Assembly (NCBI RefSeq): GCF_014648895.1
Contig: NZ_BMRZ01000008.1
Span: forward strand, 62,001-126,000
DNA: 64,000 nucleotides
Reading direction: 5' to 3'
Origin: Streptomyces tanashiensis
Lineage (GTDB): Bacteria; Actinomycetota; Actinomycetes; Streptomycetales; Streptomycetaceae
Both the position numbers and the translations under genes were made by a program. Below the pieces are notes generated by a model. It had not been told where the DNA came from. It saw nothing but the letters and a program-made list of their open reading frames with translations, and searched no databases. Positions within the stretch are counted from its first letter, which is position 1; every line of letters starts with the position of its first letter. Of this stretch, positions 40,485 through 48,351 are shown one piece after another.

Positions 40485-42074
40485 ATGATGACCACACCCA
40501 GCCGCTCGCCCGCCGCGCCGGCCCACCCGCCCGGCCTGACCGCAGAGAACGTCGGCAAACGCTTCGGCGCCGTCCAGGCGCTGCGCGGCGTCGACCTGAA
40601 CTTCCCGCCCGGGCAGGTCACCGCCCTGATGGGCGAGAACGGCGCCGGGAAGTCCACCCTGCTGCGCATCCTGACCGGCGACCACCGGCCCAGCGAGGGC
40701 CGGGTCCTGCTCGACGGCGAGGTGCTCGACCTGAACTCGCCGATCGACGCCCGGCACGCCGGGATCCGGATCATCCCCCAGGAGCCGGAGATCATCCCGC
40801 ACGTCTCGGTCGCCGAGAACGTCTACGCCGGCGCCCTGCCGCGCCGCGCGGGCCGCCGCCTGGACCGCGCCGAGCTGCGCCGCCGGATCACCGCCGACCT
40901 GGACCGCCTCGGCTTCGCCAAGGTCCTCGACCCCGATCTTCTGGGATCGGAACTCACCGCCGCACAGCGCCAGTTGGTCGAGATCCTGCGTGCTCTCACC
41001 GGCGACACCCCTGCCCGCGTGATCGCCTTCGACGAGCCCACGTCCTCGCTCTCCGAGCACGAGGTCGAAGCGCTCTTCGCGCTGATCGAGCGCCTGCGCT
41101 CGCAGGGCATCGCGGTCGTCTACGTCTCCCACCGGATGAAGGAGATCTTCCGGCTCGCCGACCGGATCGCGGTCCTGCGCGACGGCACGCTCGCCGGTGT
41201 GGCGGACGCCGCCGAGACGGACGAGAACGACCTGGTCCGGCTCATGGTCGGCCGCGACCTGGCCGACCTGTTCGTCCGTCAGAACGTCGCCACCGAGCGG
41301 GTGGTGCTCCAGGTGGACGGCCTCGGCACCGACGACGTCCACGACGTCTCGCTCACCGTCCACGCCGGCGAGGTCGTCGCCCTGGCGGGCCTGATCGGCG
41401 CCGGCCGCTCCGAGCTCGCCCTCGCCCTCGCGGGTGACGCACCGGTCCGCACCGGCACGGTCGCCCTCTCCGGCCGGCGGCTGCGCCTCGGCAGCCCGCG
41501 CCGGGCGATCCGGGCCGGCATCGGCCTCGCGCCCGAGGAGCGCAAGGCCCAGGCGCTGTTCCTGCACCGCACCATCCGGGACAACACCTCGCTGGTCAGT
41601 CTCGAACGCCTGCGCCGGCGGCGCTTCGTCAGGCTCCGCGCCGAGAAGGACCTCGCCCAGCGCTACGCCGACCGCCTGAGAGTGCGCGCCCCCTCGATCG
41701 AGACCGAGGTGCGGACCCTGTCCGGCGGCAACCAGCAGAAGGTGGTGCTCGCCCGCTGGCTGGCCCGCCGGCCCGATCTGCTGATCCTGGACGAGCCCAC
41801 GCGGGGCGTGGACATCGGCGCCAAGGCCGAGATCTACCAGATCATCGCCGACCTCGCCCGGGACGGCGTCGCCGTGCTCGTCATCTCCTCCGAACTCCCC
41901 GAGGTGCTCGGCCTCGCCGACCGCGTCGTCGTCATGCAGAACGGCCGGGTCACCGGAGAGCTCAGCCGCTCCGAAGCCTCCGAGGAGGCCGTACTCGCCC
42001 TCGCGATGGCCGACGACCTGACCACCGACTCCCGAACCGACCACCACGCCAGCACCGGAGCACAGAAGCCATGA
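40485..42074 (+). CDS. Sugar ABC transporter ATPase (AraG/RbsA type, two ATP domains)
   Basis: This 529-residue cytoplasmic ATPase has two fused nucleotide-binding domains, as usual for CUT2 sugar importers. The first has Walker A GENGAGKST, signature ELTAAQRQLVEI and Walker B VIAFDEPTSSL. The second has a degenerate Walker A (LAGLIGAGRSELALAL), signature TLSGGNQQKVVLARWLARRPDLLILDEPTRGVDIG. The degenerate second Walker A is normal in this family. ATG 40485 and ATG 40488 are both possible. The gene overlaps the permease start by four bases (ATGA). Confidence 0.92.
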   Translation: MMTTPSRSPAAPAHPPGLTAENVGKRFGAVQALRGVDLNFPPGQVTALMGENGAGKSTLLRILTGDHRPSEGRVLLDGEVLDLNSPIDARHAGIRIIPQEPEIIPHVSVAENVYAGALPRRAGRRLDRAELRRRITADLDRLGFAKVLDPDLLGSELTAAQRQLVEILRALTGDTPARVIAFDEPTSSLSEHEVEALFALIERLRSQGIAVVYVSHRMKEIFRLADRIAVLRDGTLAGVADAAETDENDLVRLMVGRDLADLFVRQNVATERVVLQVDGLGTDDVHDVSLTVHAGEVVALAGLIGAGRSELALALAGDAPVRTGTVALSGRRLRLGSPRRAIRAGIGLAPEERKAQALFLHRTIRDNTSLVSLERLRRRRFVRLRAEKDLAQRYADRLRVRAPSIETEVRTLSGGNQQKVVLARWLARRPDLLILDEPTRGVDIGAKAEIYQIIADLARDGVAVLVISSELPEVLGLADRVVVMQNGRVTGELSRSEASEEAVLALAMADDLTTDSRTDHHASTGAQKP

Positions 42075-43090
42075 CCACCAGCACCGCCCCCACCACCGCA
42101 CCGCAGCGGCCCGCCCGCGCCCGGGCGCTGCTCGGCTCCGTCGGCGGCCAGAACCTCAGCCTGATCGGCGCCCTCGCCGCCGTCGTCGTCCTCTTCGGCT
42201 CGCTCGACCCCAACTTCCTGGGCTGGGACAACATCCAGGTGATCGCCGAGGCGGCCACCATCGCCGGCCTGCTCGCCGTCGTCCAGACCGTCGTCATCAT
42301 CTGCGGCGGCCTGGACATCTCGGTCGGCTCGCAGGCCGGTCTGGCGTCCGTGGTCAGCGCCATGGTGTTCACCGCGGCCGGCTCCAGCGCCCCGGCGGGC
42401 ATCGGCTCCGCACTCGCCGTCGGCACGGCCGTGGGCCTGTTCAACGGCGTCGTGATCATCTACGGCCGGGTCAACCCCACCATCGCCACCCTCGCCGGCC
42501 TCGCCGCCTACAAGGGCGTCGCCCAGCTCGTCTCCGACGGCCGCGCCCAGGGGTACGTGCTGGGCGACCCGATCTTCCTCTTCCTCAGCCGCGGGAAGAT
42601 CGCCGGCCTGCCCACCATGATCTGGATCCTGATCCTGGTGGCCGCCGCCGTCCACGTGCTGCTCACCTACACCGACATCGGCCGCAACATCTACGCCATC
42701 GGCGGCAACGACACCGCCGCCCGTCTGGCGGGCATCAACCTCAACAAGTACCTGATCTCCGCGTACGCCCTCAGCGGTGCCGTCGCCGCCCTCGCCGGCG
42801 TCCTGCTCACCGCCCGCACCGGAAGCGGCCAGCCGGTCTCCGGCAGCGAAGGGCTCGAGCTCCAGTCCATCACCGCCGCCGCGCTCGGCGGCTGCGCCCT
42901 CAAGGGCGGCAAGGGCGGCATCGGCGGCACCCTGCTCGCCGTCGCCCTGCTCGGTGCCCTTCAGAACGGCCTCACCGTCCAGGGCATCAACAGCTTCTGG
43001 CAGAACGTCGCCCAGGGCACCCTCCTGGTCGCCGCCGTGGTGATCCAGCAGCGGCGCAACCGCGAACGCGCCGTCGGCCTGCCGGCCTGA
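42071..43090 (+). CDS. Sugar ABC transporter permease (AraH/RbsC type)
   Basis: This 339-residue permease has eight to ten membrane segments. TVVIICGGLDISVGSQAGLASVV and the cytoplasmic loop NDTAARLAGINLNKYLISAYALSGAVAALAGVLLTARTGSGQPVSGSEGLELQSITAAALGG match CUT2 permeases. It would form the membrane homodimer for the ATPase encoded just upstream. The operon thus has the complete set of binding protein, double ATPase and single permease. It ends at a very strong bidirectional terminator. Confidence 0.92.
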   Translation: MTTSTAPTTAPQRPARARALLGSVGGQNLSLIGALAAVVVLFGSLDPNFLGWDNIQVIAEAATIAGLLAVVQTVVIICGGLDISVGSQAGLASVVSAMVFTAAGSSAPAGIGSALAVGTAVGLFNGVVIIYGRVNPTIATLAGLAAYKGVAQLVSDGRAQGYVLGDPIFLFLSRGKIAGLPTMIWILILVAAAVHVLLTYTDIGRNIYAIGGNDTAARLAGINLNKYLISAYALSGAVAALAGVLLTARTGSGQPVSGSEGLELQSITAAALGGCALKGGKGGIGGTLLAVALLGALQNGLTVQGINSFWQNVAQGTLLVAAVVIQQRRNRERAVGLPA

Positions 43091-43114
43091 CGGGCGGGCG
43101 GGCGACTGCCCGAG

Positions 43115-43153
43115 GCCGATGTCGCCGCCCGGGGCCCGGGCGGCGACATCGGC
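43115..43153. terminator. Bidirectional terminator between transporter operon and LuxR copy 2
   Basis: A perfect 17-bp stem (43115-43131 with 43137-43153) with a 5-base loop, the strongest hairpin I found in the window, between two convergent stop codons. Confidence 0.88.
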
Positions 43154-43174
43154 ATCGGCCGTCTCAGGACCGGT

Positions 43175-46051
43175 TCACCCGGCGTCCGCTCGTCCCGGGT
43201 AGGCGGCCGCGACCCGCTTCCGGTCCGTGCCGAGCTTCCGCAGCACCTTGGCGACGTGGTTCTCCACCGTCCGCGGCGACAGGAAGAGCGCCTCGGCGAT
43301 GCTCTGGTTGGTGGCACCGGCCGCGAGCAGCCCGGCGACCTGGTGCTCGCGCGGCGACAGGCTGCCGCCGTACCCCCGCCGGCCCGGGCCTCGGCGGGCG
43401 ACGCCGAGGTCGCGCAGGACCCGCCCGCAGCGAGCGGCGTCCGCGGTGGCGCCCAGCTCCGTGAAGACGGCCACCGCCTCGGTGAACGGCCCGGCCGCCG
43501 CGCCGGGGTCGCGTCCCAGCAGGGCACTGCCCTGCCGCTCGAACGCGCGGGCCCTCTCGTACGGCCGGCCGATCTCCTGCCACCGGTCCGCCGCGGCGGC
43601 GAAATGCCCTGCGGCGGCGTCCGGTTCGGCCTCCCGGCGCAGCAGGCCGTGGACGGTCTCCAGGTCGGCGACGGCAGCGGGAGCGTCACGTCCGAGGATG
43701 CCGTGCCCGGCCTCGGCGGCCAGCCGCTCGGCGTCCTCACGGCCGCCGCAGGCCAGCGCCGCCTCGACCGCGGCCGACAGCAGCCCGGCCGCCCGGGGCC
43801 AGGCGCCGGTCCGCCGGACGGTGGCGACCGCCCGCTCGGCGACCGCCCGGGCCCGCGGCGCCTCGCCCCTGGCCAGGTGGACGTCGCTCAGGCCGGCGGC
43901 CGCCCGCAGCTCCGGCCCCACCAGCAGCAGGCCGGCGCCGGCCTTCGCGGCCTCCTCGTACAGCTCCTCCGCTCGGGCGTACTGCCCCCGGGACGTGGCG
44001 AGGGTCCCGACGAGCAGGGCCCGCTCGGCGTGCGCGGCGACGGCGGTCGGGTAGCCGTCGACCAGCGCGTCCAGACGCTCCTCAAGTCCTTCCCACCGGC
44101 CGGCGAAGGCGTCGAGCCTCAACAGCGTGCCACGGGACAGGAATTCCGAGATCGAGCTGCCGACCCGGGCCGCCACCTGCCCGGCCTCCGTGGCCAGCGC
44201 GACGCCGCGCCGGTCGTGCCCCAGGTAGACGGCGGTGTCGGAGACGTTCTGCAGGGCGCGGCCCGTCTGCCGGAGCACCTCCCGGTCCTCCGCGTGACGG
44301 GGCAGGGAGGCGAGCGACTCCCAGAGCCTGGCGTCTCCCTGACAGGCCGTCAGGGTGAGGCGGGTGGCGCGGACCGCCGCTCTGAGCGCCTCGTTCGCGC
44401 TGTCGCGGACCTTGGCCTCGGCGCGCTCCAGCCAGGCCTGGGTGTACGCGGGCCCTTCCGCCTCCTTGAGAGCCAGCGCGACCATCGCCCGCACGGCGCG
44501 CTCGGGACGGCAGGTCTCCAGTTCACCGACGGCCCGTTCCACCTCGTCGAACCCGGCGGGGTCGGCGTTCTCGTTGAGCATGCCGAGGCCCAGACCGAGG
44601 CGGATCTCGCCGCGGACCTCCTCGGACAGCCGGGGGTCGCCGAGGAGCCGGCGCAGCAGCCGGGCGTCGGTGCGGAAGTCGACGCTGGAGGAGGCGATCC
44701 CGGCCAGGGCCAGGGCGGCCCGGGAGCGTGCCTCGCCCTCCAGCTCCGGCCGGTCGAGCATCTGGCGGAGCAGCGTGGCCGCCGTGCCGCCGTCGCGGAC
44801 GGCGATCGCCTCGTCGACGGCGTCCTGGGCGCAGAGCAGCCAGCCGGCCCGGTCTCCCGCCGCCAGGGTGTGGTGGGCGATCTGCACCGACGGGGCCGGT
44901 GTACGGCTGCGCAGCGCCTCGACGGCACGGAGGTGCAGGCGCCGCCGGGCGGGGCCGGGAATGTTCCGGTGGACGACCTGCTGGGCGAGCACATGGCGGA
45001 ACACGTACGCGCCGTGGTCGGCCTCGCGCAGGAGGGAGGCCCGGAGCAGCTCGATCAGCGCCCCGGCGCCCTGTTCCTCGTCCAGCCCGGCCAGAGCGGT
45101 CAGCGACTCCTCGGGCGCCGGGGTCGCGAGCACGGCTGCGGCCTCCGCCAGCGCGTTGGCCTGCGGCGACAGCGTTCCGAGGCGCTCGACGACGGTCTCG
45201 CGCAGGCCGCGCGGGGCGTCCGCGTCCTGAAGCCGTTCCACCGCCTCGCCGTATCCGTGGGTTCCGCTGTACTCGGCGAGGGTGATCAGGTCCTCCTCGG
45301 CGACCAGCGGCAGGCCCTCGCTGCGCCGGTACAGGGCGGCACCGAGGGCGGTGGTGGCGTGCGGGCCCAGGGCGGCGGACGCCAGCTCCTGGACCTCGGA
45401 CTCCACCAGCGGGCCGAGCCGGATCACCGCGCCCGCGGTGCCGGGCGGATGACGGTAGGCGGCGCCGAGCACGGTGCCTCCCGGCGGCAGGTCCTCGGCC
45501 CGGTAGGTGAGGACGAGGCTCAGCCGGGGCGGCAGGTCGCGCGCGAGCAGCAGGAGCAGGTCGCGGGTGGCCTCGTCCGCCCAGTGCAGATCCTCGACGA
45601 TCAGGGTCGTCGGGCCGAGTCCGGTCAGGAACGACCGTACGGCCTGGAGCAGTCGGAAGCGCCGGCCGGAGGCGTCGGCCGGCTGCTCCGGAGGGGGCGG
45701 GAGCCGGTCGGCCAGGTCGGGCAGCAGCGGTGTCAGGGCGCCGGCGGTCGGCGGGAAGGCGGGGCGACCCGTCAGGTCGGCCTTGCGCAGCGCGTCGATC
45801 ACGGGCCCGTACGGGAACGGCTCGCGCAGGGGGTGGCAGAATCCGGTCAGCACCTGCTGACGCTCGCCGGCGAGCTCGATCGACGCCTCACGGATCAGGC
45901 GGGACTTGCCGACGCCGGCCTCTCCCTCGACCAGCACGACCGCCGGCGGCCGGCGCACGGCGTCGAGGAGCTGCCCGAGCTGCCGCCGCCGGCCCACCAG
46001 CCGGAATCGGCCGCCGCGGCCCTGCGTCGCGTCCCCGGGCTCCCGTGTCAC
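43175..46051 (-). CDS. LuxR-type ATPase transcriptional regulator (LAL-like), copy 2
   Basis: This regulator of about 958 residues is a clear paralogue of the one at 36071-38956, with the same order: Walker A VEGEAGVGKSRL, the shared VLTGFCHPLREPFPYGPVIDALRKA, Walker B LIVEDLHWADEATRDLLLLLARDL, a helical middle, and C-terminal LSPREHQVAGLLAAGATNQSIAEALFLSPRTVENHVAKVLRKLG. GTG 46051 is chosen because it overlaps (GTGA) the stop of a short upstream frame; GTG 46069 is an alternative. It converges on the sugar-transporter operon. Its promoter and leader match those of panD over 64 bases, suggesting shared control with beta-alanine synthesis. Confidence 0.87.
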   Translation of the reverse strand: MTREPGDATQGRGGRFRLVGRRRQLGQLLDAVRRPPAVVLVEGEAGVGKSRLIREASIELAGERQQVLTGFCHPLREPFPYGPVIDALRKADLTGRPAFPPTAGALTPLLPDLADRLPPPPEQPADASGRRFRLLQAVRSFLTGLGPTTLIVEDLHWADEATRDLLLLLARDLPPRLSLVLTYRAEDLPPGGTVLGAAYRHPPGTAGAVIRLGPLVESEVQELASAALGPHATTALGAALYRRSEGLPLVAEEDLITLAEYSGTHGYGEAVERLQDADAPRGLRETVVERLGTLSPQANALAEAAAVLATPAPEESLTALAGLDEEQGAGALIELLRASLLREADHGAYVFRHVLAQQVVHRNIPGPARRRLHLRAVEALRSRTPAPSVQIAHHTLAAGDRAGWLLCAQDAVDEAIAVRDGGTAATLLRQMLDRPELEGEARSRAALALAGIASSSVDFRTDARLLRRLLGDPRLSEEVRGEIRLGLGLGMLNENADPAGFDEVERAVGELETCRPERAVRAMVALALKEAEGPAYTQAWLERAEAKVRDSANEALRAAVRATRLTLTACQGDARLWESLASLPRHAEDREVLRQTGRALQNVSDTAVYLGHDRRGVALATEAGQVAARVGSSISEFLSRGTLLRLDAFAGRWEGLEERLDALVDGYPTAVAAHAERALLVGTLATSRGQYARAEELYEEAAKAGAGLLLVGPELRAAAGLSDVHLARGEAPRARAVAERAVATVRRTGAWPRAAGLLSAAVEAALACGGREDAERLAAEAGHGILGRDAPAAVADLETVHGLLRREAEPDAAAGHFAAAADRWQEIGRPYERARAFERQGSALLGRDPGAAAGPFTEAVAVFTELGATADAARCGRVLRDLGVARRGPGRRGYGGSLSPREHQVAGLLAAGATNQSIAEALFLSPRTVENHVAKVLRKLGTDRKRVAAAYPGRADAG

Positions 46052-46152
46052 CTGATCACCGTCCCGCACCAGGTACGCACCACAGAGAACTCCCCGTCTG
46101 TCTGCTGCCTGCCTGCTTTCTGCAGGTCAGGGGCGGTGTTCGGAGCGTACAC
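46048..46152 (-). other. Possible 34-codon leader frame coupled to LuxR copy 2
   Basis: From GTG 46152 a frame of 34 codons (begins MYAPNTAPDLQKAGRQQTD) ends at TGA overlapping the LuxR GTG 46051 by four bases. The matching panD leader keeps a similar frame start (TTG) but there it runs out of phase into panD, and the start codon sits on the presumed -10 element. I therefore think nucleotide-level conservation explains it better than a real peptide. Confidence 0.25.
46088..46151 (-). promoter_or_regulatory. Shared leader element, LuxR copy
   Basis: Second copy of the 64-base element found before panD (32216-32153), aligned without gaps. TACGCT (46149-46144) fits a -10 element, and the CCTGC-AGAAA-GCAGG hairpin lies at 46126-46112. 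The end, GGGGAGTT, would be an early ribosome-site-like sequence about 40 bases from the LuxR start. Confidence 0.7.
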
Positions 46153-46320
46153 GCTGGGCCCGCCCGGCCGGCCGCCGTGTGGTGTTCCGGTACTCACACC
46201 CGCCCGTCACCGCTCCCACGACGCCCGCGGCGGAGCCGCCGCCCTCACGGGAGACGCCCGCCCGAAGCAGTCGGAAACCGACAGTCTGATCGGCCGTCAC
46301 TGTCCCCGGGTGTCACCGCT

Positions 46321-46602
46321 TCAGGCGCTGTTGGCGTCCAGGAGGCGGCGGGTGCGGTCGCTCGCGCCGCTGAGGGTGAGGGGGACGCCGAGGCCGGCGC
46401 ACATGCGGTGGGCGCGGGCGAGGGCGCTGAGGGTGGCGGGGCTGGGGTCGGCCGCCGGGAGCGTGATGACCACCCCGGCGGGCCGGTGCTCCTGGACGAG
46501 GGCCTGGATCTGGAGGGCGGCCGCGGCACGGTTGGTGACGTCCAGGTCGTGGTGGAGCGTCACGTGCAGGGCGTCGTGGCGTACGGCGTGGGTGATGAGC
46601 AA
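46321..46602 (-). CDS. Small STAS-like domain protein
   Basis: This 93-residue single-domain protein begins MLITHAVRHDALHVTLHHDLDVTNRAAAALQIQALVQEHRPAGVVITLPAADPSPATLSALARAHRMCAGLG. The alternating strands and helices and the D-x-x-N start of the second element resemble anti-sigma-factor antagonists (STAS). The position of the usual phosphorylated Ser is unclear (S54 is a candidate). It could take part in partner switching with a SpoIIE/HATPase protein such as that at 19597, but nothing local proves it. GGAGGG lies about 11 bases before ATG 46602. Confidence 0.6.
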   Translation of the reverse strand: MLITHAVRHDALHVTLHHDLDVTNRAAAALQIQALVQEHRPAGVVITLPAADPSPATLSALARAHRMCAGLGVPLTLSGASDRTRRLLDANSA

Positions 46603-46805
46603 GGTGTCCCTCCGCGCAGGAGACGGGGAAGGCCCACGGGGGACGACGGCGTGGGCGGTTCGTCCGAGGATGTCACGAGTGGCGGCTCTGTGGCGCTCTC
46701 GTGGCGCTGACGGCGCGGAGTGTCCGTCCGGACCGCATGGATACGCCGGGGCCTCCGAGTGCTCCGGGCGTGCGGCCGCGACGGTGGGCTGCCCCGTGAG
46801 AAGGG
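46603..46805. other. Intergenic region upstream of the STAS gene
   Basis: About 200 bases with no credible frame. A short repeated word GTGGCGCT occurs twice near 46690-46710. It should hold the leftward promoter of the STAS gene and is bounded by the terminator at 46806-46843. Confidence 0.4.
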
Positions 46806-46843
46806 GCCGGAGCCCGGGCCGCGCAGCGGGCCCGGGCTCCGGC
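46806..46843 (-). terminator. Terminator of the P450-pentapeptide unit
   Basis: A perfect 15-bp stem (46806-46820 with 46829-46843) and an 8-base loop, 66 bases past the pentapeptide stop codon on the minus strand. With it, the P450 and pentapeptide genes form a closed two-gene transcription unit. Confidence 0.82.
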
Positions 46844-46909
46844 GGGGTGCACGTGAGCCGTACACCGGCGTGCTGCCCGCCTCCCGGACGGGCGTCACGC
46901 TCGTGAGTT

Positions 46910-46927
46910 TCAGTGCCAGTACTTCAT
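46910..46927 (-). CDS. Minimal RiPP precursor pentapeptide MKYWH (biarylitide-like)
   Basis: This is an 18-base gene: ATG AAG TAC TGG CAC TGA. AGGAGG (46940-46935) lies 7 bases before the ATG, a textbook ribosome site, and the ATG overlaps the P450 stop codon as ATGA. Known biarylitide precursors are pentapeptides of the type M-R-Y-x-H (first MRYYH), whose Tyr3 and His5 are joined by a dedicated P450; a peptidase and acetylase from elsewhere in the genome finish the tripeptide. MKYWH keeps Tyr3 and His5, has Lys for Arg at 2 and Trp at 4. I infer a cross-linked YWH tripeptide product, with Trp as an alternative coupling site. In known clusters the peptide gene precedes the P450, whereas here it follows it. 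A chance occurrence is unlikely given ribosome site, coupling and terminator, but no product is shown. Confidence 0.72.
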   Translation of the reverse strand: MKYWH

Positions 46928-48114
46928 GGTCGAACCTCCTCCCCCGCTCGTGGACGCAGAGTGACCTCGAAGCGGTCGAGACCGCGGAGAGTCAGATTGC
47001 GCCGGTGGTCCGGTTCCGCGACTGCCCGTGCGTCCGGGTAGTCCCTGGCCAGGGTCCCGAGGACCGATCCGGCGAGCCGGATCGCCATGGACGCGCCCAG
47101 ACAGGCATGGGCCCCGCGTCCGAACCCGAGGTGCGGGTTCGGGGTGCGGTCGAGTCGCAGGTCTGTGGGGTGGTCGAACCGCAGCGGGTCGTGGTTGGCC
47201 GCGCCCAGGAAGAGCGTGACCGGATCACCCGCCTTGATGGTGACGCCACCCAGGTCGGTGTCGGCGACGCAGACCCGGGCGTCCGCCTGGACCGGTGCGT
47301 CGTACCGGATGAGTTCGTCCACGGCCGGGGCCGGGCTCGCCCGGAACGCGTCGAGCGCGCCGGGGGTGGTGAGGAGAGCCGCCGCGGCGTTGCCGAGGAG
47401 TCGTGAGGCGGATTCGTAGCCCGCGTGGAGGACGGCGCGCAGACTGTTCCGCAGAACCGTTTCTGCCACGCCGCTGTCCGCCGCGTGCTCCGCCACGTAG
47501 GCGATGAGCCCCTCCTTGGGCGGATCCGCGAGCCACCCGCCGGCGTACTCCGCGAGCCGGGCCCGGGCCGCGACGGCGGGCTCGTGCTTCTCGGGCCACA
47601 GCCCGGCGTCCATGCCGTCGACGACGGTACGGGACATGGGCACGAACCAGTCGAGCTCGGGCGCCGGGACGCCCAGGAAGGCCGTGACGAAGCGCAGGGC
47701 GACCGGTTCGGCGAGCTCTCCGACGAAGTCGAAGGAGGGCCGCCCGGCCAACTCGGCGAGCAGGTCCGCGATCTGGAGCTCCAGGCCGTCGTGCAGGGCC
47801 TGGCGGTCCTGGGCTCGGAAGCCGTCGAGCAGCAGGTGCCGGATGGCGGTGTGCTCGGGCGGGTCGAGGGTCTGGACGCTCAGCAGCGGTGCGGGGATGT
47901 CCTCGCCGGCGCGGCGCCAGTCGGAGGCGAACCGGTTGCTGTCGGTGAGCACCGCGAGGCAGTCGGCATGGCGGGTGAGGACCCAGGAACCGAGCAGTTC
48001 GTGCCAGAAGACCGGCGCGGTCTCCCGCATCCGGGCATAGGCGGGGTAGGGGTTCCGCAGGATCGACGGGCGGACCAGATCAAGGATCGGGTCCACTGCT
48101 GCCGCTTGCTCCAC
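46924..48114 (-). CDS. Cytochrome P450, likely peptide cross-linking enzyme
   Basis: This 396-residue soluble bacterial P450 has the haem motif FGRGAHACLG (331-340, Cys338) and the ExxR pair ELIR (267-270). The I-helix is AGYESAS (231-237), where the usual A-G-x-D/E-T reads A-G-Y-E-S, which may tune oxygen activation toward coupling rather than hydroxylation. No ferredoxin gene is adjacent. GTG 48114 has GGGGGAG 8 bases upstream. The stop codon overlaps the start of the MKYWH gene, so the two are translationally coupled. By comparison with BytO-type enzymes I infer aromatic cross-linking of that peptide. If the pentapeptide is not its substrate, it is a generic CYP105/107-like tailoring P450. 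Confidence 0.85.
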   Translation of the reverse strand: MEQAAAVDPILDLVRPSILRNPYPAYARMRETAPVFWHELLGSWVLTRHADCLAVLTDSNRFASDWRRAGEDIPAPLLSVQTLDPPEHTAIRHLLLDGFRAQDRQALHDGLELQIADLLAELAGRPSFDFVGELAEPVALRFVTAFLGVPAPELDWFVPMSRTVVDGMDAGLWPEKHEPAVAARARLAEYAGGWLADPPKEGLIAYVAEHAADSGVAETVLRNSLRAVLHAGYESASRLLGNAAAALLTTPGALDAFRASPAPAVDELIRYDAPVQADARVCVADTDLGGVTIKAGDPVTLFLGAANHDPLRFDHPTDLRLDRTPNPHLGFGRGAHACLGASMAIRLAGSVLGTLARDYPDARAVAEPDHRRNLTLRGLDRFEVTLRPRAGEEVRP

Positions 48115-48351
48115 GAAACGTCTCCCCCTGTGCGTCGGGCCTGGTTGAGGCCTTGACTGCCGACAAGTCGTGCTGCGCGAGACGCCGGATCACCGGTGGG
48201 TGGAACGCCTCGTTGGTGCTTCACCGGCGGTTCGCCGGTCCTTCCCCGTACATCATCCGAGCCGAGCGCCGGTGACGCTACCACGCAACTGGGGTGGCTG
48301 GTATGACTACCTGCCAGAGATCTTTCACAAAGCTTCGGGGAGTTACGGAAG

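Noticed and set aside
36086..46906. Very long open frames opposite the LuxR genes (907 and 1216 codons) and opposite the transporter (about 1000 codons, minus)
   Set aside because: They mirror real genes with clear domains. In DNA this GC-rich, stops are rare in several frames, and these products are low-complexity Arg/Gly/Val/Asp sequences with no family signal.
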